Part shown: positions 56,850 through 64,000 of the stretch, in pieces
Numbering within the stretch: position 1 is the first letter of the stretch
How the letters are laid out: each line of letters opens with the position of its first letter
DNA from: Clusia tigrina
Lineage: Eukaryota > Arthropoda > Insecta > Diptera > Clusiidae
DNA: 64,000 nt
NCBI GenBank assembly: GCA_920105625.2
Contig: OV050030.1
Span: 348,547,477-348,611,476 of the forward strand
Reading direction: 5' to 3'
The notes under the pieces: model-generated
The model's input: the letters and a program-made list of their open reading frames with translations, nothing else
Told to the model about the DNA's origin: nothing
Database searches by the model: none
Position numbers and translations under genes: made by a program

Positions 56850-58930
56850 ACTGGGCTGCGGATTTCTGCTTGGTTCTTCTTTCCTACTTTTGTTCTTCAT
56901 TAGCACTCGGTCACCCACATGAAAGACTACTGGATTTAGTACCTTGTTGTAGGCTTCTCTGGCTACTCATTTAGAATGATCTTTTGTTTCTCTAATCAAC
57001 TCGTGTGCTCGCTGTAGCTGATATTTCCGCACTTTATTTGGGTCATCAGAATTGTATACTGGCGCACATTTGCGCTTCAAATTTGCTGGCATTTTGAAAT
57101 CAAACCCGTAGAGTGTTCTAAACGGAGTTTGCTTCGTTGATACATGTACAATATTGATGTGTACATGCATGGCCGTAGTCTACCACTGATCCCAGTTAGA
57201 GCCATCCTCTTTGACGAAACTACGCTAGTATTCTGCAACAGGTCTATGACTTCGTTCTAGCGAACCGTTCGCTTGCGGATGATAAAGAGAAATGTATAAT
57301 CTCTTATTCCCTAGCATTTTACACGTCTCAAAAAATAATTTTGACACGAAATTCGAACCGTTGTCGGTCACCAACACTTTCGGTATGTTGTAAAGTGCTA
57401 TAATTTCGTCAAAAAATGATTTGGCTACCGTACTCGCCTCGGCATCAGGTATGGCTACGCTCGCCATATATTTTGAAAAAGCATCTTGGAACGTCAAGAT
57501 GAACTTATATCCCGAAACTGTCTCAGGTAAAATACCTAATATCCATGTTAACTTTATCAAATGCTGGTTTCGGTGTGTCAGTTAACACAATTGGCATCTT
57601 TGTTAGCCTCGATCTTTTGTTGGTCTGTTAATTTTGGGCAACTCTTTACATATTTTTATGTGTCTGAGCATCCCTTTGCAGGCATGTACTCTGATTCTCT
57701 CGTAGGTTTTCCAAGACCCCTGGTGTCCACCTAGAGGTGAGTCATGGAAACCCTTCAGTACCTTTGCCATATCATCTTTACTGTTCAGCCGTTTTACTCT
57801 TCTAGCTGACTGTGGGGATTTATCTTTACTTTCATCCACCAGTCCTTCCGGTAATTTATCCTGCTGCTTTTCCTTCCCGTTGTTAGCCCTTTTTCTTCCT
57901 CTCGTCTGAACTACAGATATCTTCGGTTTTTCCGGCACTCTGCTAAGCGCATCTGCATTTAGGTTCTTTTCCCAGGCTTATATATTGTTTCAAAATCATA
58001 CTCAGAGAATTTGTACCGAAAACGAGCCAACCGAGAGGTTTGAACTTTAAGATTCGCTATACCTCTCAGCGGTTGATGGTCGGTATAAATTTTGAATTTG
58101 CGTCCTAGCAGATATGCCCAAAAATTCCTCGTCGCCCAAACAATGGCTGGAAATTATTTCTTTGGCATCAGTGGTGAACAAAAGAGTTTGCTCAAAATCG
58201 GGGTGTGCCTAAGTCGGCGGTGAGATATTATCTCTTTTAGCCTTTCCAATGACATTTGACAGCTCCCAGTCCATTCGAACTTTGCTTCTTTACGTCGCAA
58301 CTTTTTAGTTGGGAACGCAATTCCGGCTGGTCCTTATACGAACTTTCTATAATATTTCACTAGTCCTAGAAATGCTCGCACTTCCCTTTTGTTTCTTGGA
58401 ATTGCTAAATTCTTTGCGCATTCCACCTCCTGAGGGTCAGGCAGTGCTCCTCCCTCTGAACAACGATGGCATATACGAGTATAAACCACCTCTTCGCCTC
58501 TTCGCAAAAATTTACACTTCTCCGTGTTCAATTTCGAATTGTGCTCTCGCAATTTCTGGAGCATCTTGCACACGCGTTTCCAATGCTACTGCCAGTTCTT
58601 CCCATAAATTACAATATCCTCTAGATACACAAAACAATCTAACCCTTGCACGCCTGTTAGCACATGATTCATTAGGCGTTGGAAGGTAGCCGGTGCTCCT
58701 GTTAATCCAAACGGCATCCTATTGAATTCATAGTGCCCCAAATCGGTACTGAACACGGTTTTCTGCTTATCTCGGGTATCCACCAGAACCTGATGGTAAC
58801 CACTTGCTGGATTAAGCGTAGAAAAATATATAATATCCGTATCCATACATTAGTTTTCTTCTGATCCATTTAGTGCGCAAGCGTGCACCTTACCCTTGTC
58901 AACGTGTGTTATGGTCTCTCTTCTGATTTC
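56850..58930 (-). pseudogene. Gypsy-type pol remnants (RT, RNase H, integrase)
   Basis: RT: FSTLNPASGYHQVLVD, RMPFGLTGAPATFQRLMNHV and CFVYLEDIVIYG (58830-58600), with YLED in place of YLDD. EVRAFLGLVKYYRKFV follows at about 58350. RNase H-like remnants lie at 58330-57960. Integrase: FQDAFSKYMASVAIPDA (57490), VLVTDNGSNFVSKLFF and YHPQANGSLERSHRPV (57400-57235), then QTPFRTLYGFDFKMP and FHVGDRVLMKNKSRKEEP at the C-terminus (57140-56860). Multiple stops. The join at about 58850-58930 shows that protease and much of the RT N-terminus were deleted. Confidence 0.85.
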
Positions 58931-58935
58931 TTGAG

Positions 58936-59590
58936 TTACAAAGTCCTCACATTCAGGTAAGTTATCTTCAGGAGCCCGTAAAGCTCGTCTGCACTGCCAA
59001 ATTGTTTTAGTACCACAAGGTTGTATGCATCTCCAAACAACCTCTGCTTCACAGAGTCAAAGAAATCCTGTAACTCATCTGGCCTGATGCTCTTCCTCGC
59101 AAGTGCACACTCCTGAATGAACCTACTGACTTCTGACCGTAAGTCTTCTGATGCAGCACCAGTAATCACGTTGGTACCCGTGGCCGCTGTTTTCGAAATT
59201 TCCTCTATCCACATCTTACTACCTCCGAATCTATTACTCTGTTTTATTAATTGGTTGTCGATCCTGAAGCTACTGTTTCTATTTCCTTCGGTTGTAGAAG
59301 GCTCTTGACACAGGACGGAGCAGTAGACCTCTGCTCAAATTCGTGACCTTCTGGTGATAAAAGCACGAATCCATCTTCAGTAGTCAGTTGATGATTATCA
59401 CTCACTACAATTTTCTGCTTAGTAACCCGATTGGTTCTTTCTGGTGAAAAGTACTCCGGCCAGCGCACTTCTGGTGGCTAAGCTAGTACTGTTTGTGTAT
59501 GTATTTGAGAAGTTGATGCCGATCTTACTCTTGCTCGCTTAGCCGTGCCCTGATTCTCTTGAGCTCTAGATTTTCCCTCTCCAAGTATGA
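58936..59590 (-). pseudogene. Gypsy-type gag, inner copy (3' truncated)
   Basis: It includes PPEVRWPEYFSPERTNRVTK (59465) and the capsid segment EEISKTAATGTNVITGA to LQDFFDSVKQRLFGDAYNLV (59205-59010). It stops after LNVRTL, where pol remnants begin. It matches the outer copy. Confidence 0.75.
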
Positions 59591-60790
59591 AATGTTCTGC
59601 TATTCAGCATATGGATCTTTAGAGCGGAGTTGCGCAGGCCCACCACGAAAGTTGGTGACACCGACTTGTCAACTTCGTATAATAATGCTATATCTCCAAT
59701 GCCATTGCACTTATTTTTTATTATTTCCTGGGCCCTCATCTGAAGTGACTCTAAATGCCTAGCAAAGGCGCGTATGTCTTCACCTGCCAGCTGCTTCCCG
59801 ATTCTGATCTCTTGTGATATGTCTTCCAGAGTTCTCAACTTTAAATAGGCTCTCATCAGAAGGCAGTAAAGCTCGTTCACACTGGCGAATTGCTTTGGCA
59901 GCACAAGGTTTTATGCATCTCCAAATAACCTTTGCTTAACACAGTCGAAAAAGTCCTGCAACTCCTTAGGGCTTATGCTTCGCTTTGCAAGTTCACAACC
60001 TTGAATGAACCTGTTGAGATCTGACAATAAATCTTCTGAAACAACACCAGTAAACACAGGTACTAGCCTGGCCACTGCCTTTGAAATCTCCTCTATACCC
60101 ATTTTACTTATTCTTGTTTTAATTATGGCTGGTAAAACTTGAGCGTTATCTTTTTGGGTGGTTTTCAAATTCACTTCTCCCGGATCTGAGATGTACTTAC
60201 TTATTAATCTTCTACCATTTGCTCGTGCAGACGAAATACTGTCCACAGTGTTGGGGGTTTGCTGCACTGTTACTGGTTCTGGCTCTTTTGGCGGATGTAC
60301 CTGGTTTTTATTGTGTACCGGACTTCCCGGCGAAAAAGGCTCGACACCGACCTCGGATGCGTCAAACAAAAATTCCGCTTCCCTCTTTCACTCAATACTA
60401 ATATTTTCTTCGCCACACGACCTATCCCTTCCGGAGTTAAATACTCTGGCCAGCGAACTTCTGGTGGCAAAGCTAGTACTCTTTGTGTATGTATTTTTGA
60501 AGTTGATGCCGATCTTACTCTTGCTGGCTTAGCAGTTATCCCGATTCTCTTAAGCTCTAGATTTTCCCTCTCCAAATATGATGCGGCTTCGTCGGCCTCT
60601 CGGAATTGCCTAGAAAGTTTTCTAGTTTTATTCTCAAGAAATTCTGTATTCGCCTTCAACTCTTATGTATCCTTGAAGACATGAAAAAATGTCTCCTCCG
60701 TTCGACACAATTCCTGATTTTTTTTTGGATTGCCTCCTTCTGCCGTTTTTGCACTTCCAGCAATCTTTTAGCTTATTTTGGTGCTTCCAC
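59566..60790 (-). pseudogene. Gypsy-type gag, outer copy
   Basis: N-terminal coiled coil (ERENLELKRIGITAKPARV, about 60560), PPEVRWPEYLTPEGIGRVAK, then the capsid segment EEISKAVARLVPVFTGVVSE to LQDFFDCVKQRLFGDA (60100-59911). After a stop come RIGKQLAGEDIRAFARHLES, MRAQEIIKNKCN and FVVGLRNSALKIHM. It ends at about 59590, where a second start of the same gag is joined, so about 1 kb is duplicated in tandem. Confidence 0.75.
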
Positions 60791-60892
60791 AGACCGAATT
60801 AATACTTATTTACGAACCCGTGACTTGCAAAAAATTAAATGTTACAACTTCATCATCATGGCGTACAACCATTTCTGATCATTGCCGAATTA

Positions 60893-62590
60893 TTAGCCTT
60901 CGCCAGTCGTCCCTGCTTTGCGCACGCTGGCGCCAATTGGAAACACCAAGTGCAGCCAGGTCCTCTTGAACTTGGTCCTTCCAACGTAGTGGTGGTCTCC
61001 CCCTTCTGCGTCCGCCACCCGGCGGCATGGATTCAAACACTTTTTTCGCCGGAGTACTTTCATCCCATACAGCTCGTTGTTCCATCTGATTCGATACTCT
61101 CCGTAGACGCATATAGGACCATAGATCCTTCGAAGAATTTTTCTCTCGAACGCCCCCAAAGCTCGCTCATCGTTGTTTGTCATCGTCCAGGTTTCGCCAC
61201 CATACAGCAGGACGGGAAGGATGAGGGCTTTGTAGAGTGTAATTTTTGTTCGTCGAGAGAGGGCTCTGCTTTTCAATTGCCTACTGAGCCCAAAGTAAAA
61301 TCTGTTGACAAGAGTGATTCTTCGCTTGATCTCCTTACTGACATCGTTCGTGGTGTTGATGCTGGATCCCAGATAAGCGAAGTCCTTCACAGCTTCAAAG
61401 TTGTAGTCACCAACAGTGACGTGGTGTCCAAGACGCTGAGACTCTTTGTGTGTTGACACCAATTACTTTGTTTTGCCCGCGATTACCGCTAGACCCACTC
61501 GCCTCGCTTCTCTCTCCAAGCGCGAAAATGCTGAACTCACGGCGCTGCTGTTATGGCCAATGATGTCAATATCATCAGCATACGCCAGTAACATGACACT
61601 CTTGTGGAATATAGTTCCTGTGCGATTTAGACCTGCTGCACGTACGATTTTTTCCAACATTAAATTGAAGAAAACACACGATAAGGAGGCACCTTGTCTG
61701 AATCCTCGCTCAGTAAGAAACGGCTCGGACAAGCCATTACCGATTTTAAGTGAGCCAGTGGTAGTGCTTAATGTCCTTTTGCACAACCGAATTAGCTTAG
61801 CAGGGACGCCAAATTCAGACATAGCGGCGTACAGCTGACTCCTTACGGTGCTGTCGAATGCGGCTTTGAAATCGACGAAAAGGTGGTGTATGTCGATCTG
61901 CTTCTCTAGGATTTTCTCCAGGATTTGGCGTGGTGTGAACATTTGGTCAATGGTGCCTTTATCAGGTTTGAAGCCACACTGATAAGGCCCAATCAATTCA
62001 TGGCGATCAGCCTTTCACAGAGTACGCTCGACAGGACCTTATATGCGATATTCGGAAGGCTGATCCCGGGGTAGTAGGCACAGATTGCCGGATCACCCTT
62101 CTTGTGGATTGGGCAGAGTACATTTAAGTTCCAGTTGCTGGGCATGCATCCCTAATACCATATTTTGCAGATGAGCTGGTGCATGCGTTTCGTGAGCTCA
62201 TCGCCGCCAGCCTTGAATAGTTCCGCTGGTAAGCCATCAGCTCCGCCGACTTTGTTGTTTTTGAGCCGCCTAATAGCTAGCAAGACCTCGTCATAGTCGG
62301 GGGGGCGCTACTTCATGTTCGTCGTCAGCAACTGTGGGGTCGGGTTCATCTTCATTGTTATCATTAGCGCTGCCGTCATTCAGCAGCTTCGAGATGTGTT
62401 CTCTCCATAACGTGAGTATGCTCTGGACATCCGTCACTTAATTCCCGTTTTCGTCTCTGCAGGAATTGGCTCCGGTCTTAAAACCTTCCGTTTGGCGTCT
62501 CACACGTTCGTAGAATTTTCGACCCATATTCCTGCTGCCAAACATCTCGATTTCCTCACATTCTCTCTTTTCGGCTTCTCTTTTCTTGCG
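60893..62590 (-). pseudogene. RTE reverse transcriptase domain
   Basis: From N- to C-terminal: connector ERECEEIEMFGSRNMGRKFY (about 62570), RT IGPYQCGFKPDKGTIDQMFT (61990), DIHHLFVDFKAAFDS (61890), LTERGFRQGASLSCVFFNL (about 61710), MLLAYADDIDIIG (61595; catalytic pair intact) and EAVKDFAYLGSSINTTNDVS (61400). The C-terminal region has LYKALILPVLLYGGETWTM and EYRIRWNNELY. One frame change near 61460 and a gap at 62000-62440 with stops. Inactive. Confidence 0.9.
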
Positions 62591-62591
62591 C

Positions 62592-63741
62592 CTAAAAATA
62601 CGCTTCGTTGCGACACTCTTCGTCATACCAGCTGTTTTTCTTCGGGCGGTGATAGCCAATCACCTCTTCAGCGGCCGTGCGCATGGAGTGGGATATAAGC
62701 GACCACTGCGCGCAAATATCGAGATCAGGGGGAGAATCCGTCAGCATATTCGAGAGCCGAGAAACAAATGCGGTAGCTATCTGTTGCGACTGTAGCTTTC
62801 CGACGTCAAGCTTCCTCTGCGAATTAGATCGTACGTTTTTTGCCGCACTGAGGTGAGTGCGAACCTTAGCTACAACAAGGTAGTGGTCCGAGTCAATGTT
62901 GGCACCTCGGACTGTACGTACGTCTAACACGCTGGATGCATGCCTGCCGGCGTTCGGCAGGGGTGCGTTCTGTCACCACTGTTGTGGGGGCACGCTGCCT
63001 TCGATCACAACGTGATTAATTTGGTTCCTGGTTTTATGATCAGGAGACTGCCAGGTGGCTTTATGAATATCGGGATGTTGGAATCTAGTCCTACTAACTA
63101 CCATGTTCCGTGCTGCGGCGAAGTCGATCAGCCTCAAATCGATCGAAGGATTTTTCTAGTTGATCGTAGAAGGCATCTTTGGTGTTTTCGTCTTTCTCAT
63201 CCGTCGGAGCATGTGCGCAGATTAGGCTGATGTTAAAGTATTTCGCCTTAATGCGGAGTGTGGCAAGCCTGTGGTCGACTGGGGCAAATCCCAGGACTTC
63301 ATCTCGCAGTCGTTTGCTAGCCACAAAACCTACACCGAGTCTGCGCTTCGTCGCATGGCAGCTGTAGTAGATGTGACATGTAGCATTTTTTGAGCGTCCA
63401 TGTCCCGTCCATCGCATCTCCTGGAGTGCGGTGGCGTCAGCTTTATATTTTTCGAGGACGTCAACCAGCTGGATAGAGGCACCTTCCCTACTAAGGGTCC
63501 GGACATTCCAGGTGCATACCCTTAAACCATGTTCCTTATAACATTTGCGGGGGTTGTCGTCAACAGTTGTTTGGTATTTCATCCGAGGCTTCAATCTTAT
63601 ATTCACTGGAGTAGTTTTTTTATGTGGCGGGTTCCAAACCCAGCGCACAACATTAAGCTGGGGGTTTTTTTCGTTTGGTGGTGGTAACCCTCTTCGGGGG
63701 TATGGGCGCTGCCGTTTGTACCTATAGTACTTCTCCGCCAC
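62592..63741 (-). pseudogene. RTE endonuclease domain
   Basis: An open frame from 63741 (MAEKYYRYKRQRPYPRRGLP). The endonuclease starts LRVCTWNVRTLSREGASI, with the catalytic Glu region ATALQEMRWTGHG, LGVGFVASKRLRDEVLGFAP and ISLICAHAPTDEKDE. A break follows at about 63094, then IDSDHYLVVAKVRT with the catalytic His region (about 62895). Near 62937-62986 about 50 foreign bases are inserted. The enzyme nicks target DNA for priming. Confidence 0.85.
62937..62986 (+). other. 50-bp opposite-strand RT-motif insert in the RTE endonuclease
   Basis: On the plus strand it reads PAGVRQGCVLSPLLWG, the conserved RT block of non-LTR elements, while the surrounding RTE gene is on the minus strand. The endonuclease text is interrupted between VI(D/E)G and RHASSVLDVR. 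Confidence 0.7.
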
Positions 63742-64000
63742 CGTTCCTACATGCGAGATAACACCTGGCGTCGCACACTTTGATGAATCCTTTAACCGAA
63801 TATGTCAGTGTGGCCTCACCAAAGCTCCCTCTTTCGTTGGCCCTGGCCAAGGATCCCACATGGGTTGGTTACCACATATTCACCTAGGTTGCTCAGCTAA
63901 CCAGGGCGCACCACGTGGAGGTGACAGTAGGAAGATTTAAGAGACATGAGCTCTTAGTAGCAGGAAACCCTAACGTGAACCTGTCCCACTTGGCACCCGA

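Larger units (their letters stand above)
56830..60880 (-). mobile_element. Second Gypsy-type element, decayed, LTRs not found
   Basis: Minus-strand gag, RT, RNase H and integrase remnants in canonical order, interrupted and partly duplicated. The right (5') end meets the RTE element near 60880, and no LTR pair could be seen. It is unrelated in sequence to the Gypsy at 29184-33953. Confidence 0.8.
60881..64000 (-). mobile_element. RTE-clade non-LTR retrotransposon, runs off the window
   Basis: Minus strand, one long ORF with endonuclease then RT, a short 3' end and no RNase H, as in RTE elements. The region 63742-64000 is GC-rich 5' leader without a clear frame. The start of the element is beyond the window. 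Confidence 0.85.

Overview
This is a repeat-dense piece of an insect genome, most likely a higher dipteran. The AT-rich background, the Penelope-like, LOA, R1, Jockey and RTE retroelements, an irritans-type mariner, and a DD41D (rosa-type, first described from the tephritid Ceratitis rosa) mariner fit a tephritid-like fly, but the species is an inference. I found no convincing host protein-coding gene, rRNA, CRISPR array or bacterial operon. Almost every base can be assigned to a mobile element or to an insertion inside one.

Left flank (1-16240): minus-strand Penelope-like elements (reverse transcriptase plus GIY-YIG endonuclease, with terminal blocks carrying a hammerhead-like core) are split by two plus-strand LOA-type non-LTR retrotransposons (1808-7095 and 10761-15333) and by an unidentified insertion holding a 310-bp (TA)n array (about 7542-8840). 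A scrap of a third LOA-like element lies at 16088-16240.

Centre (16241-56086): this is the main object. Two arms of about 5.4 kb, inverted relative to each other, enclose a nearly complete but degenerate Polinton/Maverick gene set: adenain-like protease, phospholipase-A2-like protein, packaging ATPase, fibre-like protein, chromodomain integrase, penton and major capsid proteins, protein-primed DNA polymerase B, a C2H2/coiled-coil protein and several conserved unknowns. The arms stop matching exactly where a 6-bp direct repeat, AAATTA, lies on each outer side (16235-16240 and 56087-56092). I read the whole 40-kb block as one Polinton with giant terminal inverted repeats and a 6-bp target duplication. 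It was later invaded by an irritans-type mariner (in the PLA2-like gene), a Gypsy LTR element (in the last codons of the major capsid gene), a rosa-type mariner (near the right end) and, only in the right arm, a 560-bp MITE and a 9-kb TIR element carrying two R1-type copies.

Right flank (56093-64000): after about 0.7 kb without recognisable features come a decayed minus-strand Gypsy element with a partly duplicated gag (about 56830-60880) and a minus-strand RTE-clade element (about 60881 to the window edge).

Nothing here needs to work as a pathway in the host. The genes relate to one another as replication, packaging, virion and integration modules of the Polinton, and as reverse transcription and endonuclease modules of the retroelements. 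Most carry frameshifts or stops. The Gypsy inside the capsid gene is the least damaged and probably among the youngest insertions.
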